Below are positions 45,834 through 54,414 of a stretch of 64,000 bases of DNA, piece by piece; position 1 is the first letter of the stretch; each line of letters begins with the position of its first letter. The notes under the pieces are model-generated. The model searched no databases. It was not told the DNA's origin and saw only the letters and a list, made by a program, of their open reading frames with translations. The DNA is from Pareuzebyella sediminis (GTDB lineage: Bacteria; Bacteroidota; Bacteroidia; Flavobacteriales; Flavobacteriaceae), in contig NZ_VTZS01000001.1 in assembly GCF_008367235.1 (NCBI RefSeq), positions 806,001 through 870,000 of the forward strand, in the 5' to 3' direction. Position numbers and translations under genes: made by a program.

Positions 45834-45885
45834 TTATTTTTGGGATTCTCTTTTTAAGCAAAAATTTTACCTGGTTTTAAAAGGT

Positions 45886-46740
45886 CTAGACAACCATCTT
45901 CTCAATAGGGCACACCAAAATTCCCTCTGCCCCACACTTTTTCAATTCATGGATAACTTCCCAAAACTTATCTTTATTGATCACCGTATGTACCGAACTC
46001 CACCCTTTCTCCGCCAATGGCAGGACCGTAGGGCTTCGCATACCCGGTAACAACGCCAAAATTTCATCCAATTTGTCGTTGGGGGCATTTAACAGTACAT
46101 ATTTTGAATTCCTGGCCTTTAGTACCGACTGAATCCTAAACTGGAGCTTTTTTAAAATCTCCATCCTTTCTTCTGATATTCTAGGAGATACGGCCAAAAC
46201 GGCCTCGCTCTGCAGCATTACCTCCACCTCTTTTAAATTGTTCTTGAAGAGGGTGCTTCCACTAGAGACGATGTCACAGATGGCATCGGCCAAACCAATA
46301 TTGGGTGCTATTTCTACCGATCCGTTAATAATATGTAAATCGGCATTTACCCCTTTTTTATCTAAATAGTTTTTGACCGTATTCGGATAAGAGGTTGCGA
46401 TTCTTTTACCCTCAAAGTCTTGCACCGTATTATATTTGACCGATTTTGGAATCGCCAGGGATACCTTACATTTTGAAAAACCTAATTTTTCGGCAATGGA
46501 AATATCTTCCCCTTTTTCGATGAGTACGTTTTCACCAATAATTGCGATGTCGACCACACCATCCCTTAAATATTGAGGGATGTCTCCATTCCTTAGGTAA
46601 AATACCTCTAAGGGAAAGTTTCGTGAAGACGCCTTTAACTGATCTTTTCCATTATCTATTGAAATACCACAGTCTTTGAGTATCTGTAGCGAATCTTCAT
46701 TTAATCGTCCTGATTTTTGAATGGCAATCCTGATTTTCAT
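45886..46740 (-). CDS. hisG: ATP phosphoribosyltransferase (long form)
   Basis: First and feedback-controlled step of histidine synthesis. The catalytic domain shows IRIAIQKSGRLNEDSL, IAIIGENVL and the PRPP-loop-like ADAICDIVSSGSTLFKNNL; the C-terminal regulatory domain, with TVLPLAEKGWSSVHTVI, makes this the long form that needs no HisZ. The start at ATG 46740 is the family start. A leader with three His codons and a terminator precede it. Confidence 0.95.
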   Translation of the reverse strand: MKIRIAIQKSGRLNEDSLQILKDCGISIDNGKDQLKASSRNFPLEVFYLRNGDIPQYLRDGVVDIAIIGENVLIEKGEDISIAEKLGFSKCKVSLAIPKSVKYNTVQDFEGKRIATSYPNTVKNYLDKKGVNADLHIINGSVEIAPNIGLADAICDIVSSGSTLFKNNLKEVEVMLQSEAVLAVSPRISEERMEILKKLQFRIQSVLKARNSKYVLLNAPNDKLDEILALLPGMRSPTVLPLAEKGWSSVHTVINKDKFWEVIHELKKCGAEGILVCPIEKMVV

Positions 46741-46825
46741 TTTTTTAATTATGGTTTTAAAGGTCAAAAATGTACTTTGTACTTAACTCTTCCTTTACTT
46801 GCGCAAATAACGTGAGAGAATTAAA

Positions 46826-46855
46826 AAAACCCGTTTGATTGCTCAAACGGGTTTT
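46826..46855 (-). terminator. Attenuator terminator of the his operon
   Basis: On the minus strand AAAACCCGTTTGA pairs perfectly with TCAAACGGGTTTT around a GCAA loop (13-bp stem), followed by a U-run. It begins 27 bases after the leader peptide stop and ends about 85 bases before the hisG start, so it must be bypassed for the operon to be expressed. Confidence 0.9.
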
Positions 46856-46896
46856 CATATCTTGTAATACTACAATACACTTTTACCTCGCTTGAG
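46842..46896 (-). promoter_or_regulatory. Proposed his antiterminator pairing
   Basis: In the transcript, CUCAAGCG (46889-46896, inside the leader peptide's last codons) can pair with CGUUUGAG (46842-46849, the 5' arm and loop edge of the terminator), eight pairs including one G-U. This pairing excludes the terminator. A ribosome stalled at the His codons (46910-46918) would leave it free to form; one at the stop codon (46883-46885) would cover 46889-46896. Confidence 0.6.
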
Positions 46897-46945
46897 AGCA
46901 AGAATAAAAATGATGGTGTGTATTTTCGTTTTTCATTTCGGACAT
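46883..46945 (-). CDS. Histidine leader peptide (20 codons, three consecutive His)
   Basis: A 20-codon ATG-to-TAA frame upstream of hisG contains Thr-His-His-His-Phe-Tyr (codons CAC CAT CAT for His), the hallmark of a histidine attenuation leader as in hisL of enteric bacteria. An alternative ATG lies three codons downstream. It sits about 20 nt after the predicted transcription start and 27 nt before the attenuator hairpin. The sequence resembles none of the enteric leader beyond the His run. Confidence 0.85.
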   Translation of the reverse strand: MSEMKNENTHHHFYSCSQAR

Positions 46946-46971
46946 AAAATTAAAACTAAATTTTTACCGAC

Positions 46972-47003
46972 CAAATTTATTTTAATTATTTCCTAAAATC
47001 AAA
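46972..47003 (-). promoter_or_regulatory. Consensus his operon promoter
   Basis: On the minus strand TTTG (47000-47003) and TAAATTTG (46972-46979, TAnnTTTG) are separated by 20 bases, a full match to the Bacteroidetes primary promoter. The -33 element lies in the last codons of the SPFH gene and the -7 box just after its stop. Transcription should start near 46965. Confidence 0.75.
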
Positions 47004-47797
47004 GGAAGTCCTGAATCTCCACTACCCACAACGACGACCTTTGCATTGGGTGATTTAGAAAGTTCTAAAGTAGCGTCAATGCCTTTATCCTGCAATATTT
47101 TATCTGTCAATGAGGCACTTAATATTCTATTGGCGTCGGCCTTACCTTGCGCTTCTATACGCACTTTTTGAGCCTCCTTCTCTGCAGTTACCAATCTAAA
47201 CTCATATTCCAATGATTCCTGTTCCTGCTTCAATTTACGTTCAATAGCTTCTTTAATTGTCGGTGGCAAAGTTACATCCCTGACCAGCACTTCGTTCAAT
47301 TGAATATATTGACCGTCGACTATCTTCTTGGTTTCTTCATAGATTTCGGCCTGAATGGCATCTCTCTTACTTGAATATAACTGTTCTGGAGTGTATCGAC
47401 CCACGACGCTTCTTGCAGCCGATCGTATCGTAGGCAACAATACCCTTGAAACATAATCAGTTCCCTTCTCTTGATGTAATTTTCCCAGGAATTCTCTTTT
47501 TGGTTGAAACCAAGCCGAAGCATCCAATTTAATCTCTAGACCATTCGACGAAAGTACTTGCATCTTCTCAAATACTTCTTGTTGCCTTACCTCATACACA
47601 AAAACCTTGTTCCAAGGGGCTACGATATGAAAACCTTCGCCCAGTGGTGGCTCATCTGTAACTACCCCACCACCAAAGGTCTTATAAAGTACGCCGGCCT
47701 CACCAGAGCCTATGGTTACGGCCGATTTTGAAATTAATATTATCAATACAATTAAAATAAAAATTGCCGGTAAGGCGATTTTTGGTAGTTTGTCCAT
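46982..47797 (-). CDS. SPFH/prohibitin-family protein
   Basis: The 271-aa protein has an N-terminal membrane helix (ALPAIFILIVLIILI), an SPFH domain (VTIGSGEAGVLYKTFGG, FHIVAPWNKVFVYEVRQQE, LPTIRSAARSVVGRYTPEQLY) and a coiled-coil helix (REAIERKLKQEQESLEYEFRLVTAEKEAQKVRIEAQG-like segment, about residues 185-225). Prohibitin-like proteins form ring assemblies in the membrane and partner with proteases. The gene is 12 bp downstream of a VWA-domain membrane protein. Its 3' end carries the his promoter. Confidence 0.87.
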   Translation of the reverse strand: MDKLPKIALPAIFILIVLIILISKSAVTIGSGEAGVLYKTFGGGVVTDEPPLGEGFHIVAPWNKVFVYEVRQQEVFEKMQVLSSNGLEIKLDASAWFQPKREFLGKLHQEKGTDYVSRVLLPTIRSAARSVVGRYTPEQLYSSKRDAIQAEIYEETKKIVDGQYIQLNEVLVRDVTLPPTIKEAIERKLKQEQESLEYEFRLVTAEKEAQKVRIEAQGKADANRILSASLTDKILQDKGIDATLELSKSPNAKVVVVGSGDSGLPLILGNN

Positions 47798-47809
47798 GTT
47801 ATTTTCTTT

Positions 47810-49834
47810 TTAAATTAATCCGTTATATTTCCTTATAACCCACTCTAATGTCAGGGCAGTAGTGATAATTGCAAGCAAAATCCAGAAATCTATCAAAGAT
47901 ACGATATTTTGAATGCCTTTCCGTATTGGTACAAAGCGATTGTCCGTTTTTAAACGCTCCAAGATTTGCTCAGTTTGCGAGGGAAAATAAAGCTGCCCAC
48001 CTGTACTTTGTGCCAAACGTTCTAATTTTCTATAATCGGTAGCCAGAAATTGTTGCTCCACGTCAAAATCAAGGATGGTAAAACTTCCAGATTTTGAAAT
48101 GTTCCCATTATTGACCGAAACCCTAAAATCATACTTACCAGGTGATAAACTACTTAAGTCGGCTTCGTAGTACCCGTCTTTTAAAAGCATGGGGATTTCA
48201 ACATTTTGTGGCCCTTGTTGTTTTTTAAAAATCAAAACAACCGTAGCATTACCATCGAAAACAAAGGTGTCATCAAAATAGCTCGCTGAAATTCGCGCCT
48301 CACTACTTCCTTCATAAACCGAATTATAATCTATGGTAAGCCTATCACGTGTAGCGTTGGTCGTAAGGTAGAGTATTATTTTTCCTAAGAAATCATCAAA
48401 TTTTATAAAGTATTGGTCATTTCTATACGTCTGCATACGCCATTTCCAAATATTCTGTCCGAAGAGCACGGCCTCCCTATCCGTATTATCTTTAAAAACG
48501 ACCAATAGTGGCTCTTCTATGGATATCCCCTTAATTTTTTGTGTCATTACAATGTCATTCGGCCCGTTCAAAGATATTTCTCCCAGGCTACTGAGCAAGG
48601 GTGGAAAACCTTCTATTGAAAAGTCTTGCAGATCAAAAAGACCAAACGCAGGATTCAATATCGGTTCAATTTCTTCAGTTTGCGCATAATCCTTTTTTGC
48701 GAAGCGTTTTTGAATAGAATTCAAGAAATTCCAATCGGTCTGTTCACCCGTTATCGTGAACATATTCACTTTATTCTGCTTAATAAAATCATAGATCCCA
48801 TTAAAAGCAGGTGTTGGTTGATAAAGAATAAACAGATCAGTTTGCCCAAGTATCTCAGCGTTTATTTTAGGGGTGAAAATGGAAACCGATCGCTGTTCAT
48901 TACTCTCGATCGCCTTTTTCAAAACACCTAAATCTGGGTGGAGAAACTCAGAAATAATAGTAACGTTCGTTTTTTCATCAATCACTTCGACCGCTATACT
49001 CTTCTTATTGTTCGCCGTTATGCGCTCTCCTGGAAGGGTGCCAGTAGATATTTCAATGGTCTTAACCCCCACGGAATTCGCGTCGAGCAGTACATTGATT
49101 ATTTTTGCCTTAGTATTTTTCGAAAGTGAAACCGTTTCACGATAGGTTGTGCTTCCGTTTATGGAGACATTAAGTGGCGTGGTAATATCTTCATCACCCT
49201 CATAGGAAACTAGAATCTCAATAGGAAACTTATTATCCAAGAAAGCATACCTATTGGCATTAACCTGCTTTATAGCCAAATCTTCATACCGAGTGGTATC
49301 GCCTATTGCAATAGGGTAAATCGGAAATCGTACGTCGTCGATATATTCATAATCGCGCCCTAAAGTTTGATTGCCGTCAGATACTAATAAAATTACAGAA
49401 TTTGTACTTGCATAAATTTCTTTCAATGTATTTAGGGCACTGGAAATATTTGTATTCGTGTCATCAAAGGTGAGACTGTCGGAATTTTCTATTGACGTAC
49501 CGAACCTATATTGTTGAACCTCAAATTTATTCCCTATTTCTGTGCTTTCAGTCAATGCATCTAGAAAAGCAGTTACGGTGCCTTCTGATTGGGATATGGA
49601 ACTACTATTATCTATTAAAACTAGGAGATTGGCTTTCTCTGTTTGATATTCGATTTTGGTCAATTGGGGGTTGATGAGCAATACAAAACCACCGAAAAAT
49701 ACGATAAATCGTAAACCGGAGAGCCAGAAACGGAGATTATCCTTTCTTTTGTTCGCATAATAATACTGAAATACCACTAGGCTCAAAGAGACGACTGCGG
49801 CAAGAAGTAGTAAAAGAACCGTTTGGGTATTCAT
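47810..49834 (-). CDS. Membrane protein with VWA-like domain and CARDB-like region
   Basis: A 674-aa protein with helices at both ends (residues about 5-25 and 36-56, and ISLIDFWILLAIITTALTLEWV near the C-terminus). Between them is a VWA-like domain beginning NLLVLIDNSSSIS (a DxSxS-type metal site, DNSSS) with ILLVSDGNQTLG. Then Ig-like or CARDB-like beta regions follow. This resembles Bat-like, BatA-type Bacteroidetes proteins. The gene is 12 bp before the SPFH gene and 67 bp after fabG; substrates are unknown. Confidence 0.75.
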   Translation of the reverse strand: MNTQTVLLLLLAAVVSLSLVVFQYYYANKRKDNLRFWLSGLRFIVFFGGFVLLINPQLTKIEYQTEKANLLVLIDNSSSISQSEGTVTAFLDALTESTEIGNKFEVQQYRFGTSIENSDSLTFDDTNTNISSALNTLKEIYASTNSVILLVSDGNQTLGRDYEYIDDVRFPIYPIAIGDTTRYEDLAIKQVNANRYAFLDNKFPIEILVSYEGDEDITTPLNVSINGSTTYRETVSLSKNTKAKIINVLLDANSVGVKTIEISTGTLPGERITANNKKSIAVEVIDEKTNVTIISEFLHPDLGVLKKAIESNEQRSVSIFTPKINAEILGQTDLFILYQPTPAFNGIYDFIKQNKVNMFTITGEQTDWNFLNSIQKRFAKKDYAQTEEIEPILNPAFGLFDLQDFSIEGFPPLLSSLGEISLNGPNDIVMTQKIKGISIEEPLLVVFKDNTDREAVLFGQNIWKWRMQTYRNDQYFIKFDDFLGKIILYLTTNATRDRLTIDYNSVYEGSSEARISASYFDDTFVFDGNATVVLIFKKQQGPQNVEIPMLLKDGYYEADLSSLSPGKYDFRVSVNNGNISKSGSFTILDFDVEQQFLATDYRKLERLAQSTGGQLYFPSQTEQILERLKTDNRFVPIRKGIQNIVSLIDFWILLAIITTALTLEWVIRKYNGLI

Positions 49835-49901
49835 TAAAAATTGTCCTCATTAAAGTCTTGGGTTAGAAGTTTTGAGCCCTTCACCTCTACAGAACCAACA
49901 G

Positions 49902-50648
49902 CTAGGTTAACATTCCCCCGTCTACATTCAGTACTTGGCCCGTGATATATGAAGATAGGTCGGAGGCCAAAAACAAACAGGCATTCGCAATGTCTTCTGG
50001 GGTACCCCCACGTTTGAGAGGGATACCATCGCGCCAGCCTTGAACCGTTTTTTCATCAAGTTTGTCGGTCATTTCGGTTTCAATAAAACCGGGAGCAATG
50101 GCGTTACACCGAATATTTCGTGAACCTAATTCAAGAGCCACGGACTTTGTGAAACCTATCATTCCCGCTTTTGAGGCCGCATAATTGGTCTGGCCTGCGT
50201 TGCCCTTTACGCCGACCACACTGCTCATGTTAACGATTGAGCCCTTTCTTTGTTTGAGCATGGTTCGCTGTACCGCTTTGGTCATATTAAAAACCGATTT
50301 TAGATTGACCTCGATAACCGTATCAAAATCTTTTTCAGACATGCGCATTAACAGATTGTCTTTAGTTATACCCGCATTATTTATCAGTATATCGACCCCG
50401 CCAAAATCCTCTAGAACCAAAGACACCAAGGTTTCGGCTTGTTCAAAGCTCGCAGCATTACTCTTATAAGCCTTGGCCTTTACTCCTATTTGGGTCAATT
50501 CCTTCTCAAGCTCCAAAGCAGGACCTTCGCTAGAACTATAGGTAAAGGCCACATTTGCTCCCTGTTCGGCAAATACCTTGGCTATACCGGTTCCAATACC
50601 TCTGCTTGCTCCTGTAATTATTGCAATTTTTCCTTCTAACAATTTCAT
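49902..50648 (-). CDS. fabG: 3-oxoacyl-[acyl-carrier-protein] reductase
   Basis: NADPH-dependent reductase in the fatty-acid elongation cycle. A short-chain dehydrogenase of 248 aa with TGASRGIGTGIA (cofactor loop), NNAGIT, the catalytic Ser in NMSSVVGVKGNAGQ, Tyr/Lys in NYAASKAG, and RCNAIAPGFIETEMTD. Most similar to FabG in these motifs. Downstream are membrane protein genes; upstream is sucD with a terminator between. Confidence 0.92.
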   Translation of the reverse strand: MKLLEGKIAIITGASRGIGTGIAKVFAEQGANVAFTYSSSEGPALELEKELTQIGVKAKAYKSNAASFEQAETLVSLVLEDFGGVDILINNAGITKDNLLMRMSEKDFDTVIEVNLKSVFNMTKAVQRTMLKQRKGSIVNMSSVVGVKGNAGQTNYAASKAGMIGFTKSVALELGSRNIRCNAIAPGFIETEMTDKLDEKTVQGWRDGIPLKRGGTPEDIANACLFLASDLSSYITGQVLNVDGGMLT

Positions 50649-50773
50649 TTTTAATCTAAAGTTTTATAACCATCCGAATTAACAATTTATCGGTATTTGC
50701 AAAGTATGCCCAGACTGAAAGATACATTTTGACATACCATCAAATATAGTCGTTGTTTTGGCTTGAAAGAAAA

Positions 50774-50814
50774 AAATCCCAAAGATTCCTGTAGATTCGG
50801 AAAAAATGGGATTT
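50774..50814 (-). terminator. Intrinsic terminator of sucD
   Basis: AAATCCCA and TGGGATTT form the base of a hairpin with an inner TTCC/GGAA pair. On the minus strand a T-rich run follows. It lies 29 bases downstream of the sucD stop. Confidence 0.7.
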
Positions 50815-50842
50815 AAAGTTTTTGTAAAAATCAGGCCAATAT

Positions 50843-51715
50843 CTATGACATCACCTGCTTTACTTTCAAACCGATTTCCGCGGGGGAATCCACAACATGG
50901 ATGCCATGTTCGCGCATTATCTTCTTTTTCGCTTGGGCAGTATCGTCACTCCCTCCGACTATAGCTCCTGCATGTCCCATCGTTCTTCCGGCAGGTGCAG
51001 TCTCACCGGCGATAAAGCCCACTACTGGCTTCTTACTTCCACTTGCCTTGTACCATTTGGCGGCATCGGCCTCCAATTGTCCACCGATTTCACCGATCAT
51101 CACCACACACTCAGTTTCGGGATCGTTGATCAAAAGCTCAACGGCCTCTTTTGTTGTGGTTCCAATGATAGGGTCACCTCCAATTCCTATGGCGGTAGTG
51201 ATACCCAACCCCTGACGTACTACTTGATCAGCGGCTTCATAGGTCAAGGTTCCTGATTTTGAGACAATACCTACGTTTCCTTTTTTGAATACAAAACCTG
51301 GCATAATACCCACTTTTGCCTCTCCTGGGGTAATGACCCCTGGGCAGTTTGGCCCTACCAAACGACAATCTTTGTCTTTCAAATAGTTAAAAGCCTTTAC
51401 CATATCGGCTACCGGAATACCTTCGGTAATTGTAATGATAACCTTAATTCCAGCGCTAGCTGCTTCCATAATCGCGTCGGCTGCAAATGCAGGAGGTACA
51501 AAGATGATGGTTGTATCGGCTCCCACTTTTTCAACTGCTTCTTCTACAGTATTGAAAACAGGCTTTCCCAAATGTTCTTGCCCACCTTTGCCGGGGGTCA
51601 CTCCTCCTACCACATTGGTACCGTATTCAATCATCTGTTCAGCGTGAAACGTGCCTTCACTTCCAGTGAACCCTTGTACAATTATTTTGGAATCTTTATT
51701 GACTAAAACGCTCAT
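50843..51715 (-). CDS. sucD: Succinate-CoA ligase, alpha subunit
   Basis: TCA-cycle enzyme subunit that makes ATP or GTP from succinyl-CoA. It shows [16 protein letters not shown] (CoA-binding Rossmann fold), [25 protein letters not shown], and the phosphohistidine in [11 protein letters not shown]. The length (290 aa) is normal. The beta subunit is not in this window. A -7 box (51776-51783) lies about 60 bases upstream of the start. Confidence 0.95.
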   Translation of the reverse strand: MSVLVNKDSKIIVQGFTGSEGTFHAEQMIEYGTNVVGGVTPGKGGQEHLGKPVFNTVEEAVEKVGADTTIIFVPPAFAADAIMEAASAGIKVIITITEGIPVADMVKAFNYLKDKDCRLVGPNCPGVITPGEAKVGIMPGFVFKKGNVGIVSKSGTLTYEAADQVVRQGLGITTAIGIGGDPIIGTTTKEAVELLINDPETECVVMIGEIGGQLEADAAKWYKASGSKKPVVGFIAGETAPAGRTMGHAGAIVGGSDDTAQAKKKIMREHGIHVVDSPAEIGLKVKQVMS

Positions 51716-51775
51716 TCTTATAAGTTATTCGTTAGTGGTTTTTCAGCTCTACAAATTGTGTTTCATCACAAAGCA

Positions 51776-51783
51776 CAAAAATA
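51776..51783 (-). promoter_or_regulatory. Possible -7 box of sucD
   Basis: On the minus strand TATTTTTG matches TAnnTTTG, about 60 bases upstream of the sucD start. No TTG occurs 17-23 bases further upstream, so the promoter is only half supported. Confidence 0.35.
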
Positions 51784-51821
51784 TAGGATTGCAGACGATT
51801 TCTAAAGGAATTATCTTTTAA

Positions 51822-52754
51822 TTATTCCCCGATTTTCTTTAAAATGTCAGGAATCTTCTTTACATATGCCAATTGTTTTAACTTCTCCCGAGACTCCTCT
51901 ATCGGAGTGCCAAAATAACTTTTACCCCCTGGAACGGATTTGGTCACACCAGTTTGCCCCATAATCACCGCTTTCTTACCGATGGTAATACCGCTATTTG
52001 TTCCCACTTGACCCCAAAGGGTAACCTCGTCTTCAATAATCACACAGCCCGCTATTCCTGTTTGGGACGCAATAAGGCATTTTCTGCCAATGACCGTATC
52101 GTGCCCCACATGTACTTGATTGTCGAGCTTAGATCCCTTTTTGATCGTAGTATCTCCAGTCACCCCTTTATCAATGGTACAGAGTGCCCCGATTTCTACA
52201 TCATCTTCAATAACAACCCTTCCACCTGAAATCAATTTATCAAAACCGGCAGGTCTATTTTTGTAATAAAAGGCATCGGATCCAATAACTGCGCCGGCCT
52301 GAACGATTACGTTATCCCCAATTCGGCAATTATCATTAATAACCACATTGGCATGAATTAGGCAGTGATTTCCTATTTCCACATTGTTCCCAATGAATAC
52401 ATTGGGCTGAACTATAGTTTCTTTACCGATTTTAGCAGAAGTGGCGATAGCACTCAATGCTTTTTCAAAGGGTTTAAAATGCCGGGTCAATGTATTGAAA
52501 TCACTAAAAGGATCTTCTGAGATCAGCAATGCCTTTCCTTCGGGACATTCAACCTGTTTGTTGATCAGAACCACGGAGGCTTTGCAAGACAATGCCTTAT
52601 CATAATATTTTGGATGATCGACAAAAACAATATCCCCATGTTCTACTACATGAATCTCGTTCATTCCCAAAACAGGAAAATCATCAGCCCCAACATATTC
52701 GGAACCTATGATTTCAGCAATTTGTTTAAGGGTATGTGGATTCTGAAATTTCAA
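51822..52754 (-). CDS. LpxD-like acyltransferase, second copy
   Basis: A 310-aa left-handed beta-helix protein of the UDP-3-O-acylglucosamine N-acyltransferase family, in addition to lpxD at 55.8 kb. The N-terminal domain (LKQIAEIIGSEYVGAD, GDIVFVDHPKYYDKAL) and hexapeptide repeats (CLIHANVVINDNCRIGDNV, LCTIDKGVTGDTTI, DNQVHVGHDTVIG with the likely catalytic His) are intact. It is separated from the lpx cluster by efp. It could acylate a different position, or another sugar nucleotide. Confidence 0.85.
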   Translation of the reverse strand: MKFQNPHTLKQIAEIIGSEYVGADDFPVLGMNEIHVVEHGDIVFVDHPKYYDKALSCKASVVLINKQVECPEGKALLISEDPFSDFNTLTRHFKPFEKALSAIATSAKIGKETIVQPNVFIGNNVEIGNHCLIHANVVINDNCRIGDNVIVQAGAVIGSDAFYYKNRPAGFDKLISGGRVVIEDDVEIGALCTIDKGVTGDTTIKKGSKLDNQVHVGHDTVIGRKCLIASQTGIAGCVIIEDEVTLWGQVGTNSGITIGKKAVIMGQTGVTKSVPGGKSYFGTPIEESREKLKQLAYVKKIPDILKKIGE

Positions 52755-52826
52755 CTAATACGTTTAAAATGAAGAAGATTTGCCTGAAAATAGATAGTCA
52801 TACGATACAAAAGATACAGTATACAT

Positions 52827-53393
52827 CTACTCTTTTACACGCTCCATATAAGAGCTGCTCGATGTATCGATTTTTATCTTATCACCTTCATTGATAAAAA
52901 GAGGTACGTTTATCTCTGCCCCTGTTTCTACTTTGGCCGGTTTCGTAGCATTGGTTGCCGTATTCCCTTTTACACCGGGCTCGGTATAGGTTACTTCCAA
53001 GACCACACTTGCCGGTAAATCAATCGAAAGTGGCATCATATCCTCCGTATTGAAGAGTATGGTAACGATTTCGCCTTCTTTAAGCAATCCTGGGGCATCT
53101 AAGGCGCTCTCTTGTAACGTAATTTGATTATAGTCATCAGTATTCATAAAATGATACGTTTCCCCTTCGGAATACAAATATTGATACGATCGCGTCTCCA
53201 CCCGTACATCTTCGATCTTATGCCCAGCAGAGAAAGTATTGTCTAAAACCTTTCCGTTGGAAAGACTCTTTAATTTTGTACGTACAAATGCAGGGCCCTT
53301 ACCGGGCTTCACATGTAAGAATTCGATAATTTTATAAATGTCGTTATTGTACCTGATGCACAATCCCTTTCTAATGTCGGATGTTGTAGCCAT
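52827..53393 (-). CDS. efp: Translation elongation factor P
   Basis: Rescues ribosomes stalled at polyproline. The 188-aa protein has three OB-like domains with TSDIRKGLCIRYNNDIYKI at the N-terminus, HVKPGKGPAFVRTKLKSL containing the exposed Lys of the modification loop, and GDKIKIDTSSSSYMERVKE at the end. It lies between the two lpxD-type genes, as part of the flavobacterial lpx neighbourhood. A -7 box is close upstream. Confidence 0.95.
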   Translation of the reverse strand: MATTSDIRKGLCIRYNNDIYKIIEFLHVKPGKGPAFVRTKLKSLSNGKVLDNTFSAGHKIEDVRVETRSYQYLYSEGETYHFMNTDDYNQITLQESALDAPGLLKEGEIVTILFNTEDMMPLSIDLPASVVLEVTYTEPGVKGNTATNATKPAKVETGAEINVPLFINEGDKIKIDTSSSSYMERVKE

Positions 53394-53413
53394 ACTTTTT
53401 TAACTTGTTTATT

Positions 53414-53421
53414 CAAATTTA
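53414..53421 (-). promoter_or_regulatory. Possible -7 box of efp
   Basis: On the minus strand TAAATTTG (TAnnTTTG) is 20 bases before the efp start. There is no TTG at the right distance. The 234-bp gap to lpxA suggests that efp has its own promoter. Confidence 0.35.
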
Positions 53422-53627
53422 TTTATTTCCTTTAAAGATGCCGCATAATTATTCTAAGTCGTCAAAACGGTTAGAAAAATCATCCTATAATTTTTTATTA
53501 TACCTTTTGTTACTTTTTTAAAACAGCACCCCAACATTCTATTTACATACTAAGCCTTGCTAGGTTCGGTCTTGTCCATATTTAATCTCGGTTGTCACTT
53601 TACCATATCCGGTAAAAGGGTCTCTCC

Positions 53628-54413
53628 TCAATTATTACTGAAGTATCCTTTCATTATTCCTCTTTGGGAGTCTCGAATGAATTGAAGAATTTCATCCCTT
53701 TCGGGTGTTGCTTCCATTTCTGCCTCAATGATTTGAGTCGCTTGGGTATTGTTATAGTTCTTTTGATAGAGAATACGGTAAATATTTTGGATCTCACGTA
53801 TTTTTTCAGAGACAAACCCCCTTCTTCGTAGGCCCACAGAATTAATACCCACGTAAGATAAGGGCTCCCGTGCCGCTTTTACGAACGGAGGCACATCTTT
53901 TCGTACTAAAGATCCTCCCGTTACGAAGGCATGTTGGCCCACAGCAACGAATTGATGAACTGCCACCAATCCTGCCAGAATTACATTATTACCAATCGTC
54001 ACATGGCCTGCCAAGGTAGAATTATTCGAAAAAATACAATTATCGCCAACAATGCAATCGTGTGCTACATGGCAATAAGCCATAATCAAGCAATTTTTGC
54101 CTATAACCGTTTTATGTCTATCAGAGGTACCCTTATGAATGGTGGCACATTCTCGAATGGTCGTATTGTTCCCTATGGTTACCGTAGTATCTTCTCCGTT
54201 GTACTTAAGGTCCTGGGGAGGAGCGGAAATAACCGCTCCAGGAAAAATGTTACAATTCTTTCCGATGCGGGCACCCTCCATAATGGTTACGTTAGAACCG
54301 ATCCAAGTGCCCTCACCGATAGTCACATTGTTATGAATTGTGGTAAAAGGCTCTACCACAACGTTTTTAGCGATTTTTGCGCCAGGATGTATATAAGCCA
54401 GAGGCTGGTTCAT
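53628..54413 (-). CDS. lpxA: UDP-N-acetylglucosamine acyltransferase
   Basis: First step of lipid A synthesis: transfers a hydroxyacyl chain to UDP-GlcNAc. The 261-aa protein is a beta-helix of hexapeptide repeats with AYIHPGAKIAKNVVVEPFT at the start, the catalytic His in CHVAHDCIVGDN, and the helical C-terminal domain (IREIQNIYRILYQKN). It starts 1 bp after lpxC/fabZ. Confidence 0.94.
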   Translation of the reverse strand: MNQPLAYIHPGAKIAKNVVVEPFTTIHNNVTIGEGTWIGSNVTIMEGARIGKNCNIFPGAVISAPPQDLKYNGEDTTVTIGNNTTIRECATIHKGTSDRHKTVIGKNCLIMAYCHVAHDCIVGDNCIFSNNSTLAGHVTIGNNVILAGLVAVHQFVAVGQHAFVTGGSLVRKDVPPFVKAAREPLSYVGINSVGLRRRGFVSEKIREIQNIYRILYQKNYNNTQATQIIEAEMEATPERDEILQFIRDSQRGIMKGYFSNN

Positions 54414-54414
54414 G

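Noticed and set aside
53394-53627. Possible RNA or small gene between lpxA and efp
   Set aside because: Only a weak TTTACC/GGTAAA inverted repeat and very short frames; no consistent structure.
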